A stretch of DNA of 64,000 nucleotides from Candidatus Hydrogenedentota bacterium (GTDB lineage: Bacteria > Hydrogenedentota > Hydrogenedentia > Hydrogenedentales > CAITNO01). The notes beneath the pieces were generated by a model. It did no database searches. It saw nothing but the letters and a program-made list of their open reading frames with translations, and was not told where the DNA came from. Each line of letters starts with the position of its first letter. The stretch's first letter is position 1. Location: assembly GCA_903893795.1 (NCBI GenBank), contig CAITNO010000123.1:1-64000 (forward strand), in the 5' to 3' direction. The translations under genes were made by a program, and so were the position numbers. Of this stretch, positions 35,058-45,700 are shown piece after piece.

Positions 35058-36056
35058 CTAGAACCTTTTGGTGTAGATATGGCAGTACGGGCTGTGGCCG
35101 TTCTTTGAATAATACTGCTGATGGTAATCCTCGGCCGGCCAGAAGGTGCCCGCCGGCGTAACCTCCGTCACCACGTTGAGCCCCTTGCCGCGCAGTATGT
35201 CGATCAGTTTCAGCGTCGTGGCCCGCTGCGCCTCGTTCTGGTAAAACACGGCGGACCGGTACTGAACCCCCGCGTCGGGTCCCTGACGGTCCACCTGGGT
35301 CGGGTCGTGAATCTCAAAGAACAGCTTGGCCAGGTCTTCAAAGGAGGTCTGGGCGGGGTCATAGGTCACCCGCATCGCCTCCGCGTGGCCCGTCGTGCCG
35401 GTGCACACTTCACGGTAAGTCGGGCGTTCGGTGTGCCCGCCCGTATAGCCCACTTCAGTCGAGATAACCCCCTTCGCCTTCTGGAAATGGTACTCCACCC
35501 CCCAGAAACAACCGCCCGCAAAGACGGCCGTTTCCGGTGCGGGCCTCGCCGCGGGCGTCGGCGGCGCCGCCGGTGCCGCCGTGGGGGGCACAACAGCCGC
35601 CGTGGTCGCCGCAGGGGCGGCCGGCGGGTCGGGCACAAATTTGATCGAAATCGAGTTCACGCAGTGCCGCGTGTTCTTCAGCGTAAGTCCTTCGCCCAGA
35701 AAAACATGCCCCAGATGGGCGCCGCATTTGGCGCAGGTGATTTCGGTGCGCATGCCGTCCGCGTCCGTGCTCCGCTGTACCGCGCCGGGGATTTCATCGT
35801 CAAAACTGGGCCAGCCGCACCCCGAATCAAACTTCGCCTCCGACCGGTACAAGGCCGTGCCGCACCGCTTGCACACGTAGGTGCCTTTCCCGTGGAAATT
35901 GTAGTATTCCCCCGTGAATGGCATCTCCGTTCCCTTGTGGACGATAACATTTTCTTCCTGTGGGGTCAGCGGATTCATCTTCATGTCCTCAGTCCGGCCG
36001 CAGGCGGCAAGCGCCCCCAGCAGCACCACCAATAAAGTTGTTCTTTTCAGCAGCAT
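35058..36056 (-). CDS. msrBA: Lipoprotein methionine sulfoxide reductase, MsrB-MsrA fusion
   Basis: 332 residues. The N-terminus LLKRTTLLVVLLGALAAC is a lipoprotein signal with Cys after L-A-A. The MsrB domain comes first: zinc ligands CKRCG and CAKCG, and catalytic Cys in TRHCVNSISIKF. A Pro/Ala/Thr linker of about 35 residues follows, then the MsrA domain with FAGGCFWGVEYHF (catalytic Cys) and YTGGHTERPTYREVCTGTTG. It reduces both R and S isomers of methionine sulfoxide, here at the membrane facing the periplasm. It needs an electron donor such as a DsbD- or thioredoxin-like protein, which the window lacks. The start has AGAGG nine bases upstream. Forms an operon with the SOUL gene. Confidence 0.93.
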   Translation of the reverse strand: MLLKRTTLLVVLLGALAACGRTEDMKMNPLTPQEENVIVHKGTEMPFTGEYYNFHGKGTYVCKRCGTALYRSEAKFDSGCGWPSFDDEIPGAVQRSTDADGMRTEITCAKCGAHLGHVFLGEGLTLKNTRHCVNSISIKFVPDPPAAPAATTAAVVPPTAAPAAPPTPAARPAPETAVFAGGCFWGVEYHFQKAKGVISTEVGYTGGHTERPTYREVCTGTTGHAEAMRVTYDPAQTSFEDLAKLFFEIHDPTQVDRQGPDAGVQYRSAVFYQNEAQRATTLKLIDILRGKGLNVVTEVTPAGTFWPAEDYHQQYYSKNGHSPYCHIYTKRF

Positions 36057-36135
36057 GGTTGGAAACCTCTGCCTATTCGACACCTTACCGGGGCACAAAA
36101 TTCCCGGACAGGGGCATTCCGACCCATGCGCCAGT

Positions 36136-36801
36136 CTAAAAGGTGCCGTAAACAACCCGGAAACGCCGCGAGCCTGGATCGCCCCCCCCACCATAATCTT
36201 CAAACGACTCTTCCACAAGCCCGGAGGCTTCCAAGGTCCCCAGTTCGGCGTGGGTAAGCGGCCACGGCGGGCCCATGGCCGGTTCATGCCCATCTCTGCC
36301 CCGGGCAACCACCAGCAGTATCCCGCCCGGAGCCAGGAATTGGGCAATGTTCTTCATCGCCATCGGTCGCAGCTCGGGCGGCAGTGACTGGAGAGTGTAG
36401 GCTTCGAAGATGAAGTCAAAGTAGCCGCACCAGGCTTCCGGTGCCTGGAACAAATCCGCCGCTTGATAGGCCACCTTCGAATAGGGAAAACGTTTTCCGC
36501 ACCAGCCAATGGAGCTCGGCGAAATGTCGAAAGCCGTTACCTTGAACCCGCGCCGCGACAGTTCCTCCGCATCATCGCCCAGCCCGCACCCCACCACCAG
36601 TGCCTGCCTTCCCTCTCCCCTGCAGTCGGCACGGTCAAGCCACTGCACCAGGTTCGGGTTGGCCTCGGCCTCGGCCCAGGGGATGGCGTCCAAGTCCTCC
36701 CCCGCCGCCGCATACACCTCGTCGAACCAGCCCAGTGCGTCGCCTGCGGCCAGGTGCCGCTCGGCGATCGCACGGGTGTTCTGCCTGTTTGTGTCGTTCA
36801 T
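36136..36801 (-). CDS. TPMT-like SAM-dependent methyltransferase
   Basis: 221 residues. ALVVGCGLGDDAEELSRRGF is the SAM-binding motif I, VTAFDISPSSIGWC follows with the acidic residue for the ribose, FDFIFEAYTLQSLPPELR is the motif IV region, and LAPGGILLVVARGRDG motif VI. The overall pattern resembles thiopurine-methyltransferase-like class I enzymes. The start at 36801 has AAGGA seven bases upstream. It follows another methyltransferase gene by 40 bases on the same strand. Confidence 0.85.
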   Translation of the reverse strand: MNDTNRQNTRAIAERHLAAGDALGWFDEVYAAAGEDLDAIPWAEAEANPNLVQWLDRADCRGEGRQALVVGCGLGDDAEELSRRGFKVTAFDISPSSIGWCGKRFPYSKVAYQAADLFQAPEAWCGYFDFIFEAYTLQSLPPELRPMAMKNIAQFLAPGGILLVVARGRDGHEPAMGPPWPLTHAELGTLEASGLVEESFEDYGGGGDPGSRRFRVVYGTF

Positions 36802-36841
36802 AAAGGATTCCTTGCCTCGTGGGCCTGACGGATCTTGTAGC

Positions 36842-37618
36842 CTACTTGCGGGCAAAAACGTTAATGCGACGAATCGTCTCAATGTGACGGCCGTCAGGCT
36901 GGCGCGTGTCTTCAATCATCCTTCGCAGCACATAGTCCCGAAACTGCGGTCGGTCGGCGGGGTCAACGCTGCCCATGAAAGGCACCAGGCTGGGCTGGTC
37001 CACCCAGGCCTTCAGCACCTCCTCGTTCGCAAAATATCGGTCGGCGCTTTCCCCCCACACGCGGGCCTCCTGAAATTCATGTTCCGAGATGAAGCCCAGG
37101 TAGGATTCCACTGACGGCATAAACCAGGGCCAGGTGAAAGACACAAAGTGCCGTGCAAATTCCGGCCGGGCCATTGCCTCCCGCACAATCTTGTGGAAAT
37201 GGACGCAGTTGCCCTCGCCGCCGAAAGTGAAGCGCAGTGCGCCCCCGGGCGCCAGCGCCCGGTAAACCCGCTCTATCAGGGCATGGTGATGGTGTATCCA
37301 GTGCAGCGTGGCATTGGAAAACACCACGTCATAGGCGTTTTCATCATCCAAATCGTTGATATCGCGCACGGCGAAACTCAGATTGTGCGTCTGGTGCGTC
37401 CGGGCGGTCTCTATCATGCGCCGGGACGCGTCTATGCCCAGCACCGAACCCCTTGGCACCAGCGCCGCCAGACGTGCCGTCAGCACCCCATCGCCGCAGC
37501 CAAGGTCCAGAATCCGCTCGTCGCCCCAGATCGACAGTTCGTCGCGCAGCCGTTTTTCCCAATCCTTGTGTTGTGTTGAAAAGGTTACGTGCTTCTTTAC
37601 TTCCAAATCACGCGGCAC
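36842..37618 (-). CDS. Class I methyltransferase, trans-aconitate methyltransferase-like
   Basis: 258 residues. ILDLGCGDGVLTARLAALVP is motif I, VLGIDASRRMIETAR motif II, YDVVFSNATLHWIHHH matches the F-S-N-A-x-L-H-W signature of trans-aconitate-methyltransferase-like proteins, and LAPGGALRFTFGGEGN follows. The natural substrate is uncertain. The start is a GTG with AAGGAG seven bases upstream. It probably shares a transcript with the smaller methyltransferase downstream. Confidence 0.85.
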   Translation of the reverse strand: MPRDLEVKKHVTFSTQHKDWEKRLRDELSIWGDERILDLGCGDGVLTARLAALVPRGSVLGIDASRRMIETARTHQTHNLSFAVRDINDLDDENAYDVVFSNATLHWIHHHHALIERVYRALAPGGALRFTFGGEGNCVHFHKIVREAMARPEFARHFVSFTWPWFMPSVESYLGFISEHEFQEARVWGESADRYFANEEVLKAWVDQPSLVPFMGSVDPADRPQFRDYVLRRMIEDTRQPDGRHIETIRRINVFARK

Positions 37619-37705
37619 GGTGCAACTCCTTCATGTGAAAACACGCTGAGTTAACACCACCGAAGTCCCGTTCTATCCGCCTGGTCTGAAATGGACGAAA
37701 CGGCG

Positions 37706-38042
37706 TCAATTGTCCGCACCGTTTCCCGAAGGAAGCGGGCTCACACCGAAGAATTCCTCCAGCCGCTCAAACACCTCGTGATCGGCCCCGTGGCGCTCGA
37801 CGCGCACCACGTCCTCCAGCTTCATCGTCTGCCGGATAATCTGCTCCAGCCGCGCCTCCTCATTCACCAGCAGCCAGATGCGGCTGAGTCGCCCCTCCGG
37901 CAGCGGCATGCAGAGGATGCCCTCCACGTTGTAGGCGCGGCGGGCGAAAAGTCCGCACACATGGGACATCACGCCCGGGTGGTTGTTCACTATCAGTTCC
38001 AGCACGGCGCACCGTCCCGCGGCGCGGCTGTTGTCAATGGTG

Positions 38043-38062
<20 letters not shown>
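37706..38062 (-). CDS. ilvN: Acetolactate synthase small (regulatory) subunit
   Basis: 118 residues, ACT domain. LELIVNNHPGVMSHVCGLFA and RRAYNVEGILCMPLP match the effector-binding N-terminus of IlvN closely, followed by RIWLLVNEEARLEQIIRQ and KLEDVVRVERHG. The subunit activates the catalytic partner and gives feedback inhibition by valine in branched-chain amino-acid synthesis. It resembles the short enterobacterial IlvN type (about 96 residues) with a longer tail, rather than the two-domain IlvH type. Its start overlaps the ilvB stop by 20 bases, so translation is coupled. Confidence 0.93.
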
Positions 38063-39734
<1,672 letters not shown>

Positions 39735-39786
39735 GTCAGGGACTCCTTCTGGGCAACTCTGCCCCCGATTCGGCGGTGAGGTCGGC

Positions 39787-39829
39787 GGGAAAAACAAGCG
39801 CCCCCGCCGGCTGCACACCGGCGGGGGCG
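39787..39829 (-). terminator. ilvBN attenuator terminator
   Basis: On the minus strand CGCCCCCGCCGG (39829-39818), a 7-base loop TGTGCAG, then CCGGCGGGGGCG (39810-39799), followed by CTTGTTTTT. A perfect 12-base stem plus a T run is a strong intrinsic terminator. It lies between the leader peptide stop at 39859 and the ilvB start at 39734. The leader segment GGCGGGG (39879-39873) could pair with CCCCGCC of the first arm, giving an antiterminator. Confidence 0.92.
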
Positions 39830-39858
39830 AGAAAGGTTACGTGATTCCCGGAAACCCG

Positions 39859-39966
39859 CTACGGCGTGACCGCCCCGCCTACGAGGAGGCGTACAACCAC
39901 CACTACACCCACCAGACTGAGTCGGGTGTTGAGATTGGCGATGGTCATGTTGGCGTCACGCTGCAT
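39859..39966 (-). CDS. ilvBN leader peptide, Val/Leu-rich (35 residues)
   Basis: An ATG at 39966 with AGGAG seven bases upstream opens a 35-codon frame ending in TAG. The first part is MQRDANMTIANLNTRLSL. The second part is VGVVVVVRLLVGGAVTP, with five Val codons in a row and eight Val, five Leu and one Ile in total. It is closely like the enterobacterial IvbL leader in size and in its Val run followed by a short tail ending in Pro. Ribosome stalling at the Val codons, when Val-tRNA is short, would free GGCGGGG to block the terminator. The role is inferred from layout, but each element is visible. Confidence 0.92.
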   Translation of the reverse strand: MQRDANMTIANLNTRLSLVGVVVVVRLLVGGAVTP

Positions 39967-39983
39967 CAGGTCTCCTATGGTTC

Positions 39984-40014
39984 TTGCTGTGAACCACTAT
40001 GCAAGGATTATACT
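39984..40014 (+). promoter_or_regulatory. Possible promoter of NagB-like gene
   Basis: TTGCTG (39984-39989), a 19-base spacer, TATACT (40009-40014). The spacing is long, so this is only a candidate. It overlaps the ilv promoter head to head. Confidence 0.4.
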
Positions 40015-40035
40015 TCCAAAGTGCCGATAAATCAA
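40007..40035 (-). promoter_or_regulatory. ilvBN promoter
   Basis: On the minus strand TTGATT (40035-40030), a 17-base spacer, TATAAT (40012-40007). This is near-consensus for sigma-70. Transcription would begin near 40000, about 35 bases before the leader peptide ATG at 39966. The -10 box overlaps the likely -10 of the divergent NagB-like gene. Confidence 0.8.
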
Positions 40036-40058
40036 TTAAAACCCGAGGGCTCAACAAA

Positions 40059-40775
40059 ATGACCCATTCGCTTGCCCATGTGACCGTGTTGGAGGAGTAT
40101 GCGTCCGCATGCCGAAGCGCCGCTGACAACGCGCTGGAGGTGCTTCGTAAAAAGCCGGACAGCCTCATCTGCATCGCCACAGGTGCGAGCCCCTTGGGAC
40201 TCTATGCGGAACTCGCACGCCACGCAGCCGAACTGGCGCAGGCGCGCATCCTCAAGCTGGACGAATGGGGCGGCCTCGCCATGGACGACCCCGCCACCTG
40301 TGAGGTCTATATCCGGGAGAAAATCATGGAACCCTGGGAACTCCCGCAGGAACGCCTCATCGGCTTTCAAAGCGACGCGCCCGACCCGGAAGCCGAATGC
40401 GCCCGCATCCGTGCCCAAATCGACCACGCCGGAGGCATAGACCTCTGCATTTTGGGCATGGGTGCCGATGGGCATATAGGTCTCAACTACCCCGCCCCCA
40501 CGCTCCCCGCCGAGGCGCATCTTACCGATGCGTCCACGCTCAAACACGCCATGCTCGACGCAGCCCTCGGTGTGCCCACGCACGGGTTTACCCTGGGCAT
40601 GGCCGAAGTGCTGCGCTCAAGGTGCATAGTGCTCATCATCAACGGCGCGTTCAAGGCCCACGCCGCGCAACGGCTCATGACCGGCGACATCACCACCGAA
40701 TTCCCGGCTTCATTCCTGTGGTTGCACCCCAACGTCCACCTCTTCGCCGACCGAGCCGCCGTCCCGGCGCTATAG
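40059..40775 (+). CDS. NagB-family amino-sugar-phosphate isomerase/deaminase
   Basis: 238 residues. The sugar-isomerase signature is complete: LICIATGASPLGLYAELA, ILKLDEWGGLAMDDPATCEV, DLCILGMGADGHIGLNYPAP and GFTLGMAEVLRSRCIVLIIN. It is the glucosamine-6-phosphate deaminase / 6-phosphogluconolactonase superfamily, closest in pattern to galactosamine-6-phosphate isomerases (LDEWGG; GHIGLNYP rather than GHIAFNEP). It would open the ring and release ammonia from an amino-sugar phosphate in the cytoplasm. The start at 40059 has GAGGG nine bases upstream. It converges on the PlsC gene with a 7-base gap. Fits the sialidase and hexosaminidase-like genes nearby. Confidence 0.85.
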   Translation: MTHSLAHVTVLEEYASACRSAADNALEVLRKKPDSLICIATGASPLGLYAELARHAAELAQARILKLDEWGGLAMDDPATCEVYIREKIMEPWELPQERLIGFQSDAPDPEAECARIRAQIDHAGGIDLCILGMGADGHIGLNYPAPTLPAEAHLTDASTLKHAMLDAALGVPTHGFTLGMAEVLRSRCIVLIINGAFKAHAAQRLMTGDITTEFPASFLWLHPNVHLFADRAAVPAL

Positions 40776-40782
40776 CGTCCCT

Positions 40783-41406
40783 TCAACCTGTTTCGCGCGC
40801 CTTGTTTTCCGTGTCCGACTCTTTGAACCGGACTTCCCCTTTTAACTCAGGGTGTTTCGGAACAACGGCCGCGTAGAACGCGCGGACTTTCGCCAAGTCC
40901 GCTTCGGTATTTCCGGTGGGCTCGATGACCGGCCCGAACCCGCAGACCCGGCGGCCATAATCGAGGTGCGCCAGTACAATGGGCACATGGGCCTCACGGG
41001 CGATGTGGTAAAAGCCAGATTTCCAACTGTCCGTCTTGCGGCGGGTGCCTTCGGGCGCCACGACATAAATGAGATGGGGGCTGCGCCTGAAGGCATCCAC
41101 GGCTGCGCCCACCAGGTTATGGTGGCGGGAGCGGTCCACCGGAATGCCCCCGAGTGCACGAAACAGCCACCCAAAGGGCCCGCGAAAAAGGGAATCCTTG
41201 CCGAGAAAACTGGTGTGCACACCGAAAACCCACGAACCCAGCAGGCCGTACAGGAAATCCCAGTTCGAGGTGTGCCATGCCACCACGCAGACAAATTGCG
41301 GCAGATCAGGAACTTTGCCCTCGGTCTTCCAGCCCAGGAGCGGCAGCAAAATGCGGCCAATCCAGTGGGCCAACGGGTTGACCCGTATTTCAGGGGGAAT
41401 CATCAT
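40783..41406 (-). CDS. PlsC-type acyltransferase, copy 1
   Basis: 207 residues with the lysophospholipid acyltransferase motifs: VVAWHTSNWDFLYG (H-x4-D), FLGKDSLFRGPFGWLFRALG, GIPVDRSRHHN and VVAPEGTRRKTDSWKSGFYH. It transfers an acyl chain to a lysophospholipid or similar acceptor at the membrane. The His-Thr-Ser-Asn-Trp-Asp version is the same as in the second copy at 55296, and both are shorter than PlsC of E. coli (about 245). The start at 41406 or 41403 (tandem ATGs). No operon partner. Confidence 0.88.
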   Translation of the reverse strand: MMIPPEIRVNPLAHWIGRILLPLLGWKTEGKVPDLPQFVCVVAWHTSNWDFLYGLLGSWVFGVHTSFLGKDSLFRGPFGWLFRALGGIPVDRSRHHNLVGAAVDAFRRSPHLIYVVAPEGTRRKTDSWKSGFYHIAREAHVPIVLAHLDYGRRVCGFGPVIEPTGNTEADLAKVRAFYAAVVPKHPELKGEVRFKESDTENKARETG

Positions 41407-41824
41407 GAAGACATGGTAGCGGTTTGGTCCTGGGCGCGGCAAGCTTTTCACCTTATTATTTGCTCCTTTTCGAACTCCCGCAGGTTGGTGAAGGACGCAA
41501 ATGGCACTGCCGGGGATTGCTCACCTCTTCATTTCTGCGGTATAATATTGGCGGAAGAGCGTTAAACCTGCGGGACCGGCGCGTGAAGTTGACCGGAAAG
41601 CTTGGTTCTTCTCCCGCCAAAAAGGGAATTTCTGAGCTGTCAGGCGTGACAATGCCGGAATGTAAACAATTCACGGAGGTGCGTGAAGCACGCCGAAGGG
41701 GGTGCAAAGAAAAACTATTCTGCGCTTGAGACATGGGTTGGAATGTGGGAGTGGATCCATTGTGTTTTCCTGTTGCAAGTTAAGTGTTGGTCCTCATACG
41801 GTTTTCAACAAGGAGGTTGTTTAT
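41407..41824 (+). other. Long leader region before substrate-binding gene
   Basis: 418 bases without a supported gene. A promoter lies at 41517-41546, leaving a predicted leader of about 270 bases before the ATG at 41825. The leader includes inverted repeats CCGG-cgcgtgaagttga-CCGG and GTGCGT-ga-AGCACGC (about 41681-41696). I could not match it to a known riboswitch class. Confidence 0.45.
41517..41546 (+). promoter_or_regulatory. Sigma-70-like promoter of substrate-binding/kinase operon
   Basis: TTGCTC (41517-41522), 18-base spacer, TATAAT (41541-41546). The -10 box is consensus. It lies 279 bases before the first gene of the operon. Confidence 0.6.
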
Positions 41825-42757
41825 ATGACGGCAGGATTTCGCATCAGCAGTAGTCAAATTGGGCTACTATCCGGCATGCGGGTGTTTTACCTGGTCCTGC
41901 TCGCGGCGCTGATTATGGGTGGCACCGCCGGGGCGCGCTCAGTGGATGAGGTGAAAAAGGCCGGTGTGCTGCGCCACTTGGGGATTCCCTACGCCAACTT
42001 TGTGTCAGGCGCAGGCGATGGCATGGATGTGGAACTTATTCAGCGTTTTGCCACCCATCTGGGAGTTAAATATGAATATGTGAAGACAGATTGGGCCGCC
42101 ATCTTCGGCGACCTGACCGGCAAAACCGTCACGGTGAAGGACGGCAAAGCGGTCATAGGCGACGCCGTGGCCGTTCGAGGGGACTTGGCGGCGAACGGGA
42201 TAACCGTTCTGCCCTGGCGCGAGCAGGTGGTGGACTTTTCCATCCCCACCTTTCCCAACCAGGTGTGGCTGATGGCGCGGGGCGAGGCCGGGGTTGCCCC
42301 GATCAAGCCGTCCGGGGATACCGCCAAGGACATAGAGACCACGCGGGGGGTGTTGCCCGCGCACACGGTGCTGAGCAAAATGGGCACCTGTCTGGACCAC
42401 ACACTCTACAAAATTGAGGACACGGGCGCACAGGTGCGGATATTCAACGGGGGCCTGAACGAAATGGCGCCCGCCCTGCTGAACAAGGACGCCGATTTCA
42501 GTCTCCTCGACGTGCCCGACGCACTGGTGGCCCTGGGCAAATGGCCCGGACAGCTCAAGGTGATTGGCCCGCTGAGCCAGCAGCAGGACATGGCGGTGGC
42601 TTTCGACAAGAATTCGACGCAACTGCGTGAAGCGTTCAACGCCTTTCTGCGGCAATCCATCAAAGACGGTTCCTTCATGCGGCTGGTTCGCCAGTATTAT
42701 CCCTATGTGCTCGACTATTACCCGACCTTCTTCGAGAAGCTTGTCCCACAGCCTTGA
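41825..42757 (+). CDS. Periplasmic substrate-binding protein, SBP family 3
   Basis: 310 residues with a signal peptide (LVLLAALIMGGTAGARS). VKKAGVLRHLGIPYANFVSG, then MDVELIQRFATHLGVKYEYV, ITVLPWREQVVDFSIPTFPN and LDVPDALVALGKWPG follow the amino-acid-type binding-protein pattern, with the insertion VKDGKAVIGDAVAV. No permease or ATPase gene is near; instead a hybrid histidine kinase follows 13 bases later, so the protein may serve as a signalling receptor. The start has AAGGAGG seven bases upstream, a very strong site. Confidence 0.85.
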   Translation: MTAGFRISSSQIGLLSGMRVFYLVLLAALIMGGTAGARSVDEVKKAGVLRHLGIPYANFVSGAGDGMDVELIQRFATHLGVKYEYVKTDWAAIFGDLTGKTVTVKDGKAVIGDAVAVRGDLAANGITVLPWREQVVDFSIPTFPNQVWLMARGEAGVAPIKPSGDTAKDIETTRGVLPAHTVLSKMGTCLDHTLYKIEDTGAQVRIFNGGLNEMAPALLNKDADFSLLDVPDALVALGKWPGQLKVIGPLSQQQDMAVAFDKNSTQLREAFNAFLRQSIKDGSFMRLVRQYYPYVLDYYPTFFEKLVPQP

Positions 42758-42770
42758 AAGAGCAACCTGA

Positions 42771-45700
42771 ATGATTTGGCGATTGAAACAACGAAAGCGT
42801 CTGCTGTTCCTGCTTTCCAGCGGCGGACTCATCGCCTATCTTGCCGTAATTATCTACTCGAACTATAATTTCCAGTCCCGCCTGGCCACGAGCCTGCACC
42901 AGCAGTTCACCATGCAGACCCAGGTTGCCGCCGAGGCGCTGCGCGCCTATTTCGACGCCCGGGAATTCGAGATGGACGATCTTCTGGCGTCGCGGGAACT
43001 TATCGCCTATTCGGAAAACAAAGCGCTCGGCATGAGCGAAAAGTACGGACTGAAGCAAAGTCTTGCCCTGGTGCACGCCCGCCTGCTCACCGTCATGGAC
43101 CGCAAGCACCCCACCGGCGGCACCCTGTACCAGCGCATTACTTTATACGATGCCGACGGCGCGGTGCTGACCGACGCAGCCCCCGAATCCTCCCCATCGG
43201 AGCATTCGCAGGACAGTTTCTCCTCCAAATCCCTTGGCGGGGCCGACAGCCCGCGCATACAGTGCGACGGGAATGAGGTTCTCCTCGTCACTCCTTGGAG
43301 ACTCAAGGAACGAATCATCGGCGCCATAGTGGCTCGGTTGAATCCGGCCACGGTGCTCGCGCTTGCCGAAGGCCAGATGAGAACCTCGGGGATGGAATGG
43401 CGTTTGGTGGCCGACGCTCCGGGAGGCGGTCAGGTGCCCTTTGGTTCCAACCACAACCCCCCGGAAGCGGGTGGTGTAACGTTCATGCCAGGCAGTACGC
43501 CCCAAGCGGGAGGCGATTCGAGTGAATGGAGGAGCCGTCTGGCCGGCTATCCCACGGCCTTGGCGCGTTTTCCCATTCCCAACACGCCTTTTGTCCTGAA
43601 CAGCATGATACCTTCCGGGGAAGTCTTTGGCTGGAATTTCCCCACGGCCAGCACCAGCGGCCTGACGGCGCTTGCCGTGGTCGTGCTCTTGGGCCTGCTC
43701 TGGTTCCTGCGGGTCAACGAGGAAATGGTCGCGGTGACGGTGCGGTTGTGGGAGACGGAAAAATCCTCGCTGCAGATCAGCGAGAAGAATGTTCGCCTGC
43801 ATGAGGAGATAGAGCACCGTAAAGAGGCCGAACAGCAGCTCGCGGCCAGTGAAAGACTCTTGACCAGCGTGATCACCGGCGCCCAGGTGGGTATCTGGGA
43901 CTGGAACGTTCAGACGGGGGAAATCCACGTCAATGAACGCTGGGCCGAAATGCTCGGTTTTCAATTGCAGGACCTGGAGCCCATCACCGCCGCGACCTGG
44001 GAACGACTCTGCCACCCGGAAGACTTCATTCGGGCCAGGAGTCTGCTGGGACGCCTTTTCGAAGGCAGAGTTAAGCACTACGAATCTGAAATACGCATGC
44101 GGCATGCGCAGGGGCACTGGATATGGGTGCTCGACCGGGGCATGGTGGTCGAGTGGGACGAAAATGGAAAACCACTGCGGGCCAGCGGAACCCATGCCGA
44201 CACATCAGAGCGCAAGCGGGCGGAGGAGGAGCGCATTGAAAGCGAGCAGCGCCTGCAGGCCATCCTGCATGCCATGCCGGACAGTGTTGTTTTGGTGGAC
44301 CGCGATCATGTCATCCTCTGGGCCAACCAGATGTGTTTCGACGTCTACGGCAGCACCGTGCTGGGCAGAAAAAGCTGGGAGGCCTGCCTCAATCTGGATT
44401 CTGCATGCAATGTGCAGTTTTCCCACGAAGAGGAGGGCAAGCAGGCCGTGTATGAGCAGGAGTTGGAGTGGAAAGACCCCTCGGGCACCACAAGGTCGGT
44501 GCTGCACATGGCGGCCGTTGTCTCCTGGGACCGGGAGGGGGTGCCCGAAAGACTGATCGAAATATTCAGGGATATCACCGAGCACAAGCGCCTTGAGGAC
44601 CAGCTTCGGCAGACACAAAAGATGGAGGCCATTGGCCAGTTGACCGGCGGCGTGGCCCACGACCTGAACAACATTCTGCAGGCCGTGACCGGCTACACCG
44701 AACTGGCGCTCTTGGAGGTGCCCGAAGAATCGCCCGCCAAGGATATCCTTTCCGATGTGATTGATGCCGGCCAAAGGGGCGCCCGTCCGGTCAGCCAGTT
44801 GCTTTCTTTCAGCCGCAGGCAGGTCATGAAACTGGCCGACATGGACCTGAGAGCGGTCACGGAAGACGTGATTGCCATGCTGGCCTGCATCATCGGCGAG
44901 AAGGTGCATCTTGAATTCCTGCCCGCACCGGGACTCTGGAACATCCGCGCGGACCGCGGCATGATGGAACAGGTGCTGATGAACCTGTGCATAAACGCAC
45001 GCGATGCCATGCCCGAGGGCGGCACCATCACCATTCAGTGCGCCAACACCCTGATTGAGGAGGCGGAATCGGCCCAGCTTTCCCTGAAGAATCCGGGACC
45101 CTACGTGCTGCTGAGTGTGACCGACACCGGATGCGGCATGGAGCCTGAGGTGCTGTCACGGGTCTTTGAGCCTTTCTACACCACCAAGGCCGTGGGGCAG
45201 GGAACCGGCCTGGGGCTGTCCACTGTATATGGAAATGTCAAACAGCACGGCGGCACCGTCCTCATCGACAGCAAGCCGGGATGCGGAAGCAAGTTCGAAA
45301 TCTACCTTCCTGCGTCCACCGGGCGCTCTTCCGAAGTCGCCCAAAGCCCCCCGGTGGCAAGACGGACGACGCGCGGCACGGAGACGGTGCTGCTGGCGGA
45401 GGACGACGAAGCCATACGCAAGCTGGGGCATACGGTTCTCGAGTTGGAAGGATACAAGGTGATTGACGCCTGTGACGGACGGGAGGCGCTGGACATCTAC
45501 AGGAACAACGACATCCGGATTGACGTACTTCTGTTCGACATCATGATGCCCAACATGAACGGCCAGGAAGCCTACGACGCCATCCACGCCATAAACCCGA
45601 AAGTTCCGGCGGTGTTTGCCAGCGGGTACAGTATGAACCAGTTGGACCCGAACGTCCTGTCAACCAATGGTGTGCTTTTTGTGCAAAAACCATTCCGGTC

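Noticed and set aside
41553..41824. Riboswitch in the leader of the substrate-binding gene
   Set aside because: Inverted repeats exist, but I could not match the cyclic di-GMP, fluoride or guanidine consensus forms I compared; kept only as an unassigned leader.
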